DNA of 64,000 nt from Chitinophagaceae bacterium (GTDB taxonomy: Bacteria; Bacteroidota; Bacteroidia; Chitinophagales; Chitinophagaceae), in the NCBI GenBank assembly GCA_016720775.1, contig JADKJX010000010.1:69334-133333 (forward strand), given 5' to 3'. The notes below the pieces were generated by a model. The model saw nothing but the letters and a program-made list of their open reading frames with translations. It had not been told where the DNA came from and did not search any database. A program made the translations under genes and the position numbers. Below, one piece after another: positions 26,002 through 34,943 of the stretch. Positions within the stretch are counted from its first letter, which is position 1; each line of letters starts with the position of its first letter.

Positions 26002-26730
26002 TTATTGCCGATCATATTCTTCTGGCTTTTCTTGAGCAAACTCTTTCATTTTTTGCCGTGACATTATGCTTGTGATTTTGTAATTGTTGCGATACAAAAA
26101 TTGTATTAAAATTGGGTAGTTGAATTTGTCGTTAGCTGATACTAGGTCGAAGTTTTTTATATTAAAAAGGTTGAATAACCAAAAACTATGGTCTTGGTAG
26201 CTCGTGAGTGTCATTGTTATTATTTCAAAATTGCCATCTTTGTTAAAGTCCCTTTCCTTACGATTTTCACTCATCTTGTCAAAGTAAGATAGTTTCGAAA
26301 AAGTATTGTCCTTATGTTGCAGCAAGTATACAACTCTGACATTTAAAGCAGCTATCCCGTTGCCCATGTAGGGGAATATAAGTTTTAGATCGGTTAAATT
26401 GTCGTTATTGAAATCTGCAAGTCTGAGCGGCTCAAGTGGATTAAAACCTATTGGTTCAAGAAACGTTTGTATTTGCTTGCTGTTACGATAAATAGAGACA
26501 ATGGTGCTGTCCAAATGAGGTGTCAAAATTACCGTAAAACTATCTTTGTTATTAAAGAATTTTGGAATTGTTAAACTGTATATGGAATTACCCTGATTTT
26601 TTCCTTCTGTTTTCTCTATCCAGTCTTTATATTCTTTGTATTTAATGGCAGCGGACTTTTCAAATGGATACTGTCCAAATGAATTTAGGGTTGCTGTCAT
26701 GCAAATTATTAATAGAAAACGGTACACCAT
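26002..26730 (-). CDS. secreted protein with FG-GAP/VCBS-like calcium loops
   Basis: A 242-residue protein with a signal peptide ending TATLNSFGQ. Two short acidic loops, DFNNDNLTDLKLIF and DFNKDGNFEIITM, have the DxNxDxxxD pattern of FG-GAP/VCBS repeats that bind calcium and build beta-propellers. The start is the ATG at 26730; the open frame upstream lies in attC-21 and is not coding. The domain is too short for a full propeller. It is the only gene of cassette 20. Confidence 0.6.
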   Translation of the reverse strand: MVYRFLLIICMTATLNSFGQYPFEKSAAIKYKEYKDWIEKTEGKNQGNSIYSLTIPKFFNNKDSFTVILTPHLDSTIVSIYRNSKQIQTFLEPIGFNPLEPLRLADFNNDNLTDLKLIFPYMGNGIAALNVRVVYLLQHKDNTFSKLSYFDKMSENRKERDFNKDGNFEIITMTLTSYQDHSFWLFNLFNIKNFDLVSANDKFNYPILIQFLYRNNYKITSIMSRQKMKEFAQEKPEEYDRQ

Positions 26731-26743
26731 AAATATTGACACT

Positions 26744-26933
26744 AACGTGGCAGGCTTGCTGCTGTGGGGATTGTTGCTGTGTCCGCCCCGGCGCAAAAAC
26801 CTGATTAAAGAAACGAATATTTTTTTTAAAAGTAAAACCGATTAGTGAAAGGTCAACCCCATAGCCAAAGCTGAATAGGGGAGTAATGCCTGGATATCCT
26901 TCCGTCTGCCCCCATAGCAGCAAACCTTATGTT
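26744..26933 (-). repeat. attC-21, type A
   Basis: It ends cassette 21. Its right arm GTTATGTGCT pairs with AGCACATAAC before attC-22. Confidence 0.9.
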
Positions 26934-26951
26934 ATGTGCTGTTAAAGGCAG

Positions 26952-27191
26952 TTATGATATTCTCCTTATTCTAGAAAGCCATGCAATTGTTCCATGCTTC
27001 TTCCAAATTCGTGTCGCCCAAATAGCTCCTAAAATAAAACCGATAGAAATAATAACTATAGCGACAATTTTTCCGGTCTCGTTGCTCCATTTTAAATATG
27101 TCACGAATGCAATAAGTCCCGCAAGCAATGTTACACCAAGTGCAATTTGTAGCCAACCGATTATTTCAAGAATAATTTCAATAAGTCTCAT
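26952..27191 (-). CDS. small membrane protein of unknown function
   Basis: A 79-residue protein with two hydrophobic helices (IIGWLQIALGVTLLAGLIAF and IVAIVIISIGFILGAIWATR) and a basic tail. It follows the zinc-ribbon gene by 20 bp, so both genes of cassette 21 are probably read together. No family is recognised. Confidence 0.6.
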   Translation of the reverse strand: MRLIEIILEIIGWLQIALGVTLLAGLIAFVTYLKWSNETGKIVAIVIISIGFILGAIWATRIWKKHGTIAWLSRIRRIS

Positions 27192-27211
27192 ACATCGTAG
27201 GTTTTGTCAAA

Positions 27212-27472
27212 CTAAAACCAATATATGTTCATTTGTTTTAAAAAGTCAATTTCTGTAACTGGATAACCTGATTTGTCACCAATTACAGAGTCTATACCAC
27301 AATTTGGGCAAAGAACAGTTTGGTTATCATCTGTCCATTCTAAAATGTCCGCAGGTTTAAAAACAGTAAGACAGTAAAAGCATCCACATTTGTCGCTCTG
27401 TAATATATACTCTCTGTGTCTAATTGTCCGCTTGTGAGAAGCAATTAATATGTCTTGATTATAAGTTGTCAA
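27212..27472 (-). CDS. small zinc-ribbon protein
   Basis: An 86-residue protein with CGCFYC near residues 29-34 and CPNCGIDSVIGDKSGYPV near 53-70, a two-knuckle zinc ribbon. The HRTIRHREYILQSDKCGCFY and FKPADILEWTD pattern is common in small cytoplasmic proteins of Gram-negative bacteria with unknown function. The start is a TTG codon, and no ATG is available upstream in frame. It leads the two-gene cassette 21. Confidence 0.7.
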   Translation of the reverse strand: MTTYNQDILIASHKRTIRHREYILQSDKCGCFYCLTVFKPADILEWTDDNQTVLCPNCGIDSVIGDKSGYPVTEIDFLKQMNIYWF

Positions 27473-27509
27473 TTTTGAAAGTAGTTGGGAGCTCGAATTA
27501 ATAGCACAT

Positions 27510-27698
27510 AACGTTCGAGGCTTTGTGCAGTTGGGGAATTAACCAACTGTCCGCCCGGAACTGAAGCTAAATTTATAACTAAAAGCCGAAGTTTAGAACT
27601 ACTGCCGGGCAGAATTCCGTCCGCCGAATATAAAGCTTGGATATGCACTGCCGATGATTGCTTCAACGTCAAGCCCCAATTGCACAAAACCTTTTGTT
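27510..27698 (-). repeat. attC-22, type C
   Basis: The middle is CTGAAGCTAAATTTATAACT and ATATAAAGCTTGGATATGCA, clearly different from type A; attC-44 is almost the same. The outer inverted repeat is GGCTTTGTGCAGTTGGGG against CCCCAATTGCACAAAACC. Its right arm GTTGTGCGTTCGCC pairs with GGTGACGCACAAC before attC-23, with a bulge. Confidence 0.87.
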
Positions 27699-27712
27699 GT
27701 GCGTTCGCCATT

Positions 27713-28306
27713 CTAGTCCACAATTGTTACAAGGCTTTTGTAATCGCTTTTTATGTCAGTATAATTCTCCTTCCCAACAAAGAACTTGGTATTTGTCCAG
27801 TTATTTAAGTCGCCTTTTAAATCGTTAAGATAGTATTGCCCCGAAATTTCAAAGTCCAGGAAAGCAAGTTGAAACGGATGAATAGAATATAATTTCCGCA
27901 CTGTGTCCAACAGAAAGTTTTTTAAAATAGTTGGGCAGCTATCACTCTCACTCCAATGTTGATTTGTAAGTCCGAAAACAAAGTCGAGTGTCGCAGTATA
28001 AAAACTGATGTCAAACCAATTTGAACCTGTTTCAATAGGCTCTTGCTCTCGAATATTAAAAGTCTTGAAAGGAATAATGAAATTGTCAAGTGTCAATAAA
28101 CCTTGCAATTCGTAATATTCATTAGGGATTTGTATTTTATTAAACTCTTTGTCAAACGGCCCTTCAATATTGTCAAGTGTCCAAAAGTAATTAGAGTAAA
28201 GCTGAATTGGTTTTGTGTCTACACTTGGGCAAACCTGAATGCAGAGTTCGTAAAAACCGCCGCATCTTAAGTCATTGTTTTGAAATAATGATTTTGTGTC
28301 TGTCAT
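27713..28306 (-). CDS. protein of unknown function
   Basis: A 197-residue soluble protein starting at the ATG at 28306 (TDTKSLFQNNDLRCGGFYEL). Hydrophobic strands (PIQLYSNYFWTLDNIEG, FIIPFKTFNIREQEPI, WFDISFYTATLDFVFGLT) suggest a beta-rich fold. No signal peptide or known motif is seen, and I recognise no family. It is the only gene of cassette 22. Confidence 0.6.
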   Translation of the reverse strand: MTDTKSLFQNNDLRCGGFYELCIQVCPSVDTKPIQLYSNYFWTLDNIEGPFDKEFNKIQIPNEYYELQGLLTLDNFIIPFKTFNIREQEPIETGSNWFDISFYTATLDFVFGLTNQHWSESDSCPTILKNFLLDTVRKLYSIHPFQLAFLDFEISGQYYLNDLKGDLNNWTNTKFFVGKENYTDIKSDYKSLVTIVD

Positions 28307-28338
28307 TTGGAACGGGATGTCAATTATGGTGACGCACA

Positions 28339-28528
28339 ACGTGGCAGGCTTGCTGCTGTGGGGGATTATTGCTGTGTCCGCCCCGGCTGCAAAACCTGAT
28401 TAAAGAAACGAAAATTTATTTAAAACGTGAAGCCGATTAATTAACGGTCAACCCAATAGCCGAAGCTGAATAGGGGAGAAATGATTGGATTTCCTTCCGT
28501 CTGCCCCCATAGCAGCAAACCTTATGTT
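28339..28528 (-). repeat. attC-23, type A
   Basis: It ends cassette 23. Its right arm GTTGGCAGCA pairs with TTGCTGCCAAC before attC-24, apart from one wobble-type mismatch. Confidence 0.9.
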
Positions 28529-28561
28529 GGCAGCAGGCATTCGTCAATCGTAGTCTCAATT

Positions 28562-29056
28562 TTATTTCTTTTTCGTTTTAGCTGCTTTCTTCACTTTGTC
28601 TGGTCGCTTCTTGTCGGAAACCGATTTTACAATTGTCTGTCCGCTGATGATTTGTTTTGGGTCTTTAACTTTTGCAAGAGAATTTGCGTAAGCTTTGTTT
28701 ACAAGCTTCTTCATATAAGCTTTTGGAAATTTCTTTTTGTCTGTCACAAGGATATAGCGATACTGATTACCTTGTCCCAAAAGAATTTTGTCTGGGTCTG
28801 AAATTTCGTTTCCCCAATAAAAGCCGAAATGAACATTTTTGCTTGAACGTCCAACTGCGATAGAACAAATGGTGTGTCCAACTTTATCTGTCGGACTCCA
28901 ACCAAATGCTACAGCGTTATAGTTGTCGTAAATTAATTCGTTAGTCTTTGGGCATAAGTTCCAAGCAAAGTCCCTAAGCCACATAACTAAATCTGTTATG
29001 TCGTCACCAAATGGTTTAAGAAACTTCAAAAGGTCTTTTGTTTGTTCTTTGCTCAT
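28562..29056 (-). CDS. DUF1801-like protein with basic tail
   Basis: A 164-residue protein starting at the ATG at 29056; the frame upstream lies in attC-24. It reads EQTKDLLKFLKPFGDDITDL, CPKTNELIYDNYNAVAFGWS, SKNVHFGFYWGNEISDPDKI, then LGQGNQYRYILVTDKKKFPK. This is the DUF1801 pattern, in which a conserved E-x-I-Y segment precedes F-x-x-G strands, followed by a lysine-rich tail. Its function is unknown. It is the only gene of cassette 23. Confidence 0.65.
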   Translation of the reverse strand: MSKEQTKDLLKFLKPFGDDITDLVMWLRDFAWNLCPKTNELIYDNYNAVAFGWSPTDKVGHTICSIAVGRSSKNVHFGFYWGNEISDPDKILLGQGNQYRYILVTDKKKFPKAYMKKLVNKAYANSLAKVKDPKQIISGQTIVKSVSDKKRPDKVKKAAKTKKK

Positions 29057-29092
29057 TTGTCCAAATGTTTGATGTCGTGTATGCTTGCTGCC

Positions 29093-29284
29093 AACGAGCG
29101 GGGCTTGGCGAAGTGGGGGAGTGTTGTTCCGTCCGCCCGGCAAACCGAAGCCCAATTTATAATTAAAAGTTGAAGTTTAGAACTGCTGCCTGGCAGAATT
29201 ACGTCCGCCCGATATAAAGCACAACAGAATTACAACTGCTGAAACACGGCTTCCGTCCGCCCCCATTTTGCCAAACCTGATGTT
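29093..29284 (-). repeat. attC-24, type D
   Basis: It differs from all others: GGGGCTTGGCGAAGTGGGGG on one side and CCCCCATTTTGCCAAACC on the other form the stem, and the middle combines a type C-like TAATTAAAAGTTGAAGTTTA with a type B-like TATAAAGCACAACAG. Its right arm GTTAGCGGAA pairs with TTCCGCTAAC before attC-25. Confidence 0.85.
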
Positions 29285-29341
29285 AGCGGAAGTTTTTTAT
29301 GAGATCATTGTCTAAATCTTTTATACAATTATTATTAATTA

Positions 29342-29911
29342 CTAAAAAACTCTGACAGCTCGTACACGATTTGTAAAACTCTTATCCGAACCTCTCGGGC
29401 GGTTAAGAACATTACTCCCATCACTGATATATAGTGCATATGCCTTATTTTGTTCTCTTTCGTTAGAACTCCAATACAAACCCCCATAGTTATAAGTTAA
29501 ACCACCCACAACATCTTTTTGTAGCTGCAGCAGCTCCAATTCAGAAATAGATGGCAAATACCAGTCATGATAATTAATGCCATCAACTGTAACTGAGTAA
29601 TCGGCACATACTTTTGCAGCAAAATTGCCTTTGTCACTATCTTTAGTTTGTGTGGCTATTATTATTTTGGTGTTTTTTGCTCCTGCACCAACTCCGTCTT
29701 CCAGGTCGTTTGTAAACCTATAAATTCCGTTATACCATTTTACTTCGGTACTTTGGTCGGCGGTGGATGCTATTAAGCCATGCTGACCACTACTGTCAAC
29801 ATAAAATATAATTCCTCCACCAAATTTTTCTCCAATAGTATGTACTTGCGCTGATGTGCTATTTAAAAGAATTAAATAAGAAATTGTCAATAATAAAAAT
29901 TTATTTTTCAT
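29342..29911 (-). CDS. secreted DUF1566 (Lcl C-terminal-like) protein
   Basis: A 189-residue protein with a signal peptide ending LLNSTSAQ. It shows GGIIFYVDSSGQHGLIAS, WYLPSISELELLQLQKD, GLYWSSNEREQNKAYALYIS and FTNRVRAVRVF, the standard DUF1566 set (W-x-L-P-S..E, Y-W-S-S-x-E, V-R-A-V-R). Such domains resemble lectin-like surface modules in secreted bacterial proteins; the ligand is unknown. It is the only gene of cassette 24. Confidence 0.8.
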   Translation of the reverse strand: MKNKFLLLTISYLILLNSTSAQVHTIGEKFGGGIIFYVDSSGQHGLIASTADQSTEVKWYNGIYRFTNDLEDGVGAGAKNTKIIIATQTKDSDKGNFAAKVCADYSVTVDGINYHDWYLPSISELELLQLQKDVVGGLTYNYGGLYWSSNEREQNKAYALYISDGSNVLNRPRGSDKSFTNRVRAVRVF

Positions 29912-29991
29912 TGTGATAGTTTTAATTATTAATATCTAACTTTCTTTCAATCGCTTCCAACTGGAGATGCACACGATTGAGAATTTCCGCT

Positions 29992-30181
29992 AACGTGGCA
30001 GGCTTGCTGCTGTGGGGGGGTGTTGCTGTATCCGCCCAGCCGCAAAACCTAATTAAAGAAACGAATTTCTATTTTAAAAGTAAAACCGATTAGTAAACGG
30101 TCAACCCCATAGCCAAAGTTGAATAGGGGAGTAATGCTGGGATTTCATTCCGTCTGCCCCCATAGCAGCAAACCTTATGTT
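29992..30181 (-). repeat. attC-25, type A
   Basis: It ends cassette 25. Its right arm GTTGCCTGCAGTGC pairs with GCATTGCAGGCAAC before attC-26, with one wobble-type mismatch. Confidence 0.9.
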
Positions 30182-30193
30182 GCCTGCAGTGCG

Positions 30194-30834
30194 TTATTCA
30201 ACGATGTAAAATGCACTATTCGAAACTGCAGAGCTAATCTTTGATTTTTTTACTTTTTTTACGCTTGAAATATAAAATGCGTTGTCTATGTAGAATACGG
30301 TTTTGTCAAATTGCTCTGAAGTTGAAACAGCCAAATAATTTCTGAACCTTAAAGGGGTGTTTGAACTATTAAACATTTGAACAGGTAAGACAGTTTTTCA
30401 GGAACCAAGCTATATTTATTACTAGTAATTAACGAGTGAGGAGGCACAACTCCTATTCTCTCTTCTCTTATAGCCTTTGTCTTGGACTTGCTATTTGCTC
30501 CAATTCCACCTCCGTATAATGAATATGCTCTAGAGGAAGAGTAACCAACAGTATTGGTTTCATCTTGCCAATAGCTCATCATTTTGTCGTTTGGGATGTA
30601 TGCAGATTTTTTCCAGTCGAAATAGAGAGGAATATCTATTTTATTGTAGATGTCAAAATTCATTACTCCATTTTTTGCCCAAAACTTGTAAGTAATCCTT
30701 ATGGTGTCATTCTCAAAAATGATCCCATTGCTACTTTGTTTAGTTTTGTCTGATGTGATTGAAGCAACGTTATAATAAGAGCAGGATGCAAATAATAAAA
30801 GTATGAGGAAAGCAAGTACAAGATTCTTTCGCAT
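30194..30834 (-). pseudogene. lipoprotein of unknown function, frameshifted
   Basis: The frame from 30834 starts with a lipoprotein signal (LILLLFASCSYY) and reads IIFENDTIRITYKFWAKNGV, IPLYFDWKKSAYIPND and VVPPHSLITSNKYSL. It leaves phase near 30375; the next frame carries NSSNTPLRFRNYLAVSTSEQ to KISSAVSNSAFYIVE at 30194. The joined product would be about 213 residues. No family is recognised. It is the single gene of cassette 25. Confidence 0.55.
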
Positions 30835-30941
30835 AAAAATAATTTTGATTTAGGAAAGAGTAAAAGTAAAGTGTTTGTTGTTAGAATGATAATAAATCGA
30901 AAGGAATTTCATTAGATAAAGGCTGTCTTAGCATTGCAGGC

Positions 30942-31132
30942 AACGTGGCAGGCTTGCTGCTGTGGGGGATTATTGCTGTGTCTGCCCCAGCTGCAAAACC
31001 TGATTAAAGAAACGAAATATTATTTTAAAAGTAAAACCTATTAGCAAACGGTCAACCCCATAGCCAATGTTGAATAGTGGAGTAATGCCTGGATGTCCTT
31101 CCTTTCGCCCCCATAGCAGCAAACCATATGTT
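30942..31132 (-). repeat. attC-26, type A
   Basis: It ends cassette 26. Its right arm GTTGCCTGTAGTGCT pairs with AGCATTACAGGCAAC before attC-27, with one wobble-type mismatch. The middle is close to attC-47. Confidence 0.9.
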
Positions 31133-31151
31133 GCCTGTAGTGCTTTGAAGG

Positions 31152-31733
31152 CTAGTCATTGAGTCTTAGTTGGTGATTTAAGGTATGACCATCCAAGAAG
31201 CCTGTTAAATATTTTCCATTATTGGAAAGAGATACCTCGCCATTTCCTGTCTCACCTTTTAATTTTATTGTTACATCATTTTGAATAGCTGTGCCATTAT
31301 AATTTACGGCTTCTATATAAGCAATAAACTTATAGGTGTTTCCCTTTTTATCATAAAACTTTATAAAGTAAGTGCTTGGCATTGTAATACTCCAATATGT
31401 TTTTTCATTTAGATTATAAGATATTTCCTCGCTGTATGGCTCATTCTGATCTTGATTGTTTTTTTTAGGTTTAGCAACCATATTTTCTGGAGTAGTAAAT
31501 TTATTTTCGTTTCTATTAATTGTGTCAGTAGTTATTGTTGCAAGAGAACTCGGCTTTGTCGTGTCTTTGGACAAGATTGATTGAGCTTCCTCCTTAGCTT
31601 GTTTTTTGTTTGTTTCTTCATCAGTCAACCCAGGCTTTCCTGTAAAGAAAACAAAGACTGTGTAGAGAATTGCAACGATAGCAGCAATTATTGTCAGAAT
31701 TACTGTAAAAGGATGTTCATGAAGTTTACTCAT
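31152..31733 (-). CDS. membrane-anchored protein of unknown function
   Basis: A 193-residue protein with an N-terminal helix (FTVILTIIAAIVAILYTVFV), a charged and low-complexity linker (KKQAKEEAQSILSKDTTKPS), and a C-terminal beta-rich domain (YWSITMPSTYFIKFYDKKGN, FIAYIEAVNYNGTAIQNDVT). The C-terminal domain is probably periplasmic. No family is recognised. It is the only gene of cassette 26. Confidence 0.6.
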   Translation of the reverse strand: MSKLHEHPFTVILTIIAAIVAILYTVFVFFTGKPGLTDEETNKKQAKEEAQSILSKDTTKPSSLATITTDTINRNENKFTTPENMVAKPKKNNQDQNEPYSEEISYNLNEKTYWSITMPSTYFIKFYDKKGNTYKFIAYIEAVNYNGTAIQNDVTIKLKGETGNGEVSLSNNGKYLTGFLDGHTLNHQLRLND

Positions 31734-31772
31734 AATTTTGCATTCTTAGGGATTTTATTTAGCATTACAGGC

Positions 31773-31962
31773 AACGTGGCAGGCTTGCTGCTGTGGGGGA
31801 TTGTTGCTGTGTCCGCCCAGCCGAAAAGCCTGATTAAAGAAACGATTTTTTATCTTAAAAGTAAAACCGATTAGTAAACGGTCAACCCCTAGCCAAAGTT
31901 GAATAGGGGAGTAATGCCTGGATTTCGTTCCGTCTGCCCCCCATAGCAGCAAACCCCTTGTT
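31773..31962 (-). repeat. attC-27, type A
   Basis: It ends cassette 27, the dinD cassette. Its right arm GTTGGGCGAA pairs with TTTCGCCCAAC before attC-28. Confidence 0.9.
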
Positions 31963-31989
31963 GGGCGAAGTTTTTTAAATAGCTCGAAC

Positions 31990-32832
31990 TTATTTTTTAT
32001 TTTTCTTAGCTGCTTTTATAATTTTCTTTTCATCGCTGTCAAGTTGTCTCTGCACTTTTTTTACATCTTCAAGGGCAGGAAGGTGTTCAGGTAAAACACC
32101 ACGGGCTTTAAGCATTTTTCGGACGGCAATGTTATTGTCAACATGTTCTTTAGAAATTTGAGCTTCTCCTTTTAGATTTTTATCTACAACATTGTGGCTT
32201 GTCAGCTCTGTCGCAAAGTCTTTCGCTTTTATAGTCAGAGTAGGTAAAAAGTCTGCTAATGGCCTATTGTCTGGAATTTGAAGTTTTCGTTTCATATCAT
32301 TAGTCGAAAATCCTCCAAACAATGCCTGGTCGCCTTTTGAGCGAATGGTTGCAAAACCTTTATCATCAACACCTCGTTCATAAATGATCCCAGAAAGTTT
32401 CTTTTCTGATTTGGATAGCTTTTCTCTTGCAGTAACTCTGGCAATATTTAAAAGTCTTTGTTCAATAATTTCTTGCTTTCTGGTTTGTACAGCAAAGTAA
32501 GTCTGAGCAAATGCGACTTCATTTTTTGATGAATCTCCATTTTGCGCTATCAAATAGCAAGCATATCTTGTTAAAGCAATGTCTTCTATTTGCCTTTCTG
32601 ATCCACTACCTATTTGGACCATTTTCCCGACATCGGCAAAATGGTCAGATAGTGAACTTCCTGAATTTTCGCAAGCTTTTTTTGCTTTCTCAATAACTTT
32701 AAGAAAGTTGTCCCATTTTGAATAACCTAAAATGTCCTGAAGTTCTCTAGCGCTCCAACATTCTACATTTTTGTAGATATAACAAGCATTTTCAAACCGT
32801 TCAAAAAGATGAGTAATAAATTCTTGCTTCAT
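31990..32832 (-). CDS. dinD: DNA-damage-inducible protein D (DinD-like, BRO-N domain)
   Basis: A 280-residue protein: FENACYIYKNVECWSARELQ, DILGYSKWDNFLKVIEKAKK, DVGKMVQIGSGSERQIEDIA, LTRYACYLIAQNGDSSK, and a C-terminal QISKEHVDNNIAVRKMLKAR. The WSARELQ...LGYSKW and LTRYACYLIAQNGD motifs are the DinD/BRO-N core, and the length is typical of the family. In Escherichia coli, DinD is SOS-induced and inhibits RecA strand exchange. SOS control cannot be seen here. It is the only gene of cassette 27; cassette integrases are often SOS-controlled, so the pairing is notable. Confidence 0.88.
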   Translation of the reverse strand: MKQEFITHLFERFENACYIYKNVECWSARELQDILGYSKWDNFLKVIEKAKKACENSGSSLSDHFADVGKMVQIGSGSERQIEDIALTRYACYLIAQNGDSSKNEVAFAQTYFAVQTRKQEIIEQRLLNIARVTAREKLSKSEKKLSGIIYERGVDDKGFATIRSKGDQALFGGFSTNDMKRKLQIPDNRPLADFLPTLTIKAKDFATELTSHNVVDKNLKGEAQISKEHVDNNIAVRKMLKARGVLPEHLPALEDVKKVQRQLDSDEKKIIKAAKKNKK

Positions 32833-32883
32833 TGTATAAAATTACAAAAGTTCGACCATTTTAGAGCTCGCAGAATTTCGCCC

Positions 32884-33072
32884 AACGGGCAGGGCTTGCT
32901 GCAGGGCTGGAATTCATTGCTTGTCCGCCCGGAACCGCTGCTGATTAAAGATATAAAAGTACAAGTTAACAAACAAAAGCCCAGCAATGTTTGTCCAGCC
33001 CAGATGAAGCACAACAGCGATAAAATGACCATTGCTCCAACGTCCAGCCAGCCTTGCAGCAAACCATATGTT
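32884..33072 (-). repeat. attC-28, type B
   Basis: It ends cassette 28, the SRPBCC/membrane pair. Its right arm GTTAGCGGCT pairs with AGCCGCTAAC before attC-29. Confidence 0.88.
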
Positions 33073-33108
33073 AGCGGCTGCTTTGCCTCAATGCTTGTTC
33101 AATCAATG

Positions 33109-33405
33109 CTATGGTATCATGTAGATGCCCTTGATAAGAAATAAAGTTAATATTGTCAAAATGCAAGTCGCAATGATGAGTTTGTACTTGCTAAAAAATG
33201 AAAGAATTGTCATAGTGAGAAGTGCTATTGCATTAACTAGTGCACCAATTAAAAATGGTTTTATGTCAATTAAAGTCAATGTAGCGGCTGAGTAATATTG
33301 CAATCTGAATGGTTCACAAATGCACCGAATTAAAGCAAGGAAAATAATAACAATGGCAATTATTGAAATTTTCCTGTTGTCTTTTACTAACGCTTTAATT
33401 CCCAT
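33109..33405 (-). CDS. small membrane protein of unknown function
   Basis: A 98-residue protein with three hydrophobic helices (ISIIAIVIIFLALIRCI, LIDIKPFLIGALVNAIALLT and YKLIIATCILTILTLFLIKG). Its ATG overlaps the end of the SRPBCC gene by 11 bases, so the two genes of cassette 28 are coupled. No family is recognised. Confidence 0.55.
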   Translation of the reverse strand: MGIKALVKDNRKISIIAIVIIFLALIRCICEPFRLQYYSAATLTLIDIKPFLIGALVNAIALLTMTILSFFSKYKLIIATCILTILTLFLIKGIYMIP

Positions 33406-33864
33406 TTTCTATACTTTTTTTTATTGCATTTAACGTTCCCATCGTCTCCCGGGCAACTTTTGGCTTTATGATGATATTTAGCAATTTTACTTTAATTTTT
33501 GAACTTGAATAAAAATGTGAGATTTCGAGTTGAGTGGAGTTGTCGCCTAATTTCTTAAAAGTAGTTTCTACCAAATAATCAGGTAAGAGCTTTGTCAAGC
33601 CCATAGTGTCAGAGGGAAGAGTTGTAACAATTTTCTCCATCGGAATAATTTCAATATCTTTTTCTACGCAAGTATTCTTTCCGCCAGACAAATGACACTG
33701 ATAAGAAGCTCCAACTTCGCGGAATTGTTTGCCGGAAATTAAAGTGACTTTATTTACTCTCGGATGGTATTCAGGAATACGTGAAAGGTCTTGCGTAAAC
33801 TCCCATACTTTTCCAGTGGAGCATTTATGATTACCGATTGTTTTGATTGAAACTTAGGTCTCAC
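33395..33864 (-). pseudogene. SRPBCC-family protein, one frameshift
   Basis: From a GTG at 33864 the frame reads RPKFQSKQSVIINAPLEKV, the usual SRPBCC opening, then shifts near 33807 to WEFTQDLSRIPEYHPRVNKV, FREVGASYQCHLSGGK and a C-terminal helix ending LNAIKKSIENGN. Adding one base gives a normal 156-residue ligand-binding protein. The shift is a single-base change, so a sequencing error is possible. Its ligand is unknown. Confidence 0.6.
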
Positions 33865-33900
33865 GTCAATTTATTTTGGTGTTGCAAAAAAGTAGCCGCT

Positions 33901-34090
33901 AACGTGGCAGGCTTGCTGCTGTGGGGGATTGTTGCTGTGTCCGCCCCGGCGCAACGCCTGATTAAAGAAACGAATTTTTATCTTAAAAGTAAAACCGATT
34001 AGTTAGCGGTCAACCCCATAGCCGATGATTGGTAGGGGAGTAATGCTTGGATTTACTTCCGTCAGCCCCCATAGCAGCAAACCATATGTT
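33901..34090 (-). repeat. attC-29, type A
   Basis: It ends cassette 29. Its right arm GTTGGCTGCA pairs with TGCAGCCAAC before attC-30. It carries CATAGCCGATGATTGGTA, the variant also seen in the decayed flank remnant. Confidence 0.9.
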
Positions 34091-34144
34091 GGCTGCATGT
34101 GCCACTGTTCCTCCGAGTTTACTCAATAGATGTTAGAAAGTTGG

Positions 34145-34621
34145 TCAACTGTTATGGCTTGTAACATATGATTTATGCAATGCTCTCGCTGCAACATAAA
34201 GCCCAACAAAATCAAGCAATATCCTAAGATAATTGAGTGTAAACCAAGAATTGGCTTTTTGCTGAGTTAATACTGGGTCTAAATTTGAACCGCCAATGTA
34301 GATATTTATTGGAACAAAATGAAGCATAGTAAAAGCCATGTCGGCAAAAGTCACAACAAGTCCGACTATTAAAAGAGAACGAATTGCTTTGGAAGTTTTC
34401 CAATAGGCAATTAGAGAAACAATAGCAAAAAGCAAAACACCATATTTAACAGCGAAAAAATCGCCAGGATTGGTAATGCGAAAGAAGTCATTCAAATGCT
34501 GAATGTCTGCAATGCTGCCAGATTTCCAATTTACAGCAACTACGAGCATGTCGAAAAGCATGCCGCCAAAAAGCAAAAACCACATTGCGAGGTTAAACCA
34601 AAGTATTATTCTATTTTTCAT
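34145..34621 (-). CDS. four-helix membrane protein, DUF1772-like
   Basis: A 158-residue protein with four hydrophobic helices (near residues 7-30, 58-75, 82-103 and 127-147). The pattern of a short N-terminal helix followed by a periplasmic VNWKSGSIADIQHLNDFFR loop and a FTMLHFVPINIYIGG loop, with a conserved W-F-T-L-N-Y-L-R motif before the last helix, resembles DUF1772/anthrone-oxygenase-like membrane proteins. It is the only gene of cassette 29. Confidence 0.6.
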   Translation of the reverse strand: MKNRIILWFNLAMWFLLFGGMLFDMLVVAVNWKSGSIADIQHLNDFFRITNPGDFFAVKYGVLLFAIVSLIAYWKTSKAIRSLLIVGLVVTFADMAFTMLHFVPINIYIGGSNLDPVLTQQKANSWFTLNYLRILLDFVGLYVAARALHKSYVTSHNS

Positions 34622-34740
34622 ATAGATGAAGTTTAATTTTTACTTTTTAAATGTGAAACCATCTATTCAAAATTTGGCAATCGCTTTTTTTATTCTTTAC
34701 TCAACTGTTTCAAGTTAGCAGTGTCGCCGGCATTGCAGCC

Positions 34741-34930
34741 AACGTGGCAGGCTTGCTGCTGTGGGGGATTGTTGCTGTGTCCGCCCCGGCGCAAAACCTG
34801 ATTAAAGAAACGAATTATTATTTTAAAAGTAAAACCGATTAGTTAACGGTCAACCCCATAGCCAAAGCTGAATAAGGGAGTAATGCCTGGATCTCATTCC
34901 GTCCGCCCCCATAGCAGCAAACCTTATGTT
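34741..34930 (-). repeat. attC-30, type A
   Basis: It ends cassette 30. Its right arm GTTGGCTGCT pairs with AGCAGCCAAC before attC-31. Confidence 0.92.
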
Positions 34931-34943
34931 GGCTGCTGCTTTT

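Noticed and set aside
26730..26796. N-terminal extensions of several genes into the preceding attC (also at 19296-19506, 29056-29155, 40062-40311)
   Set aside because: The extra residues come from the repeat; an ATG just inside the cassette gives a signal peptide or a normal family start.
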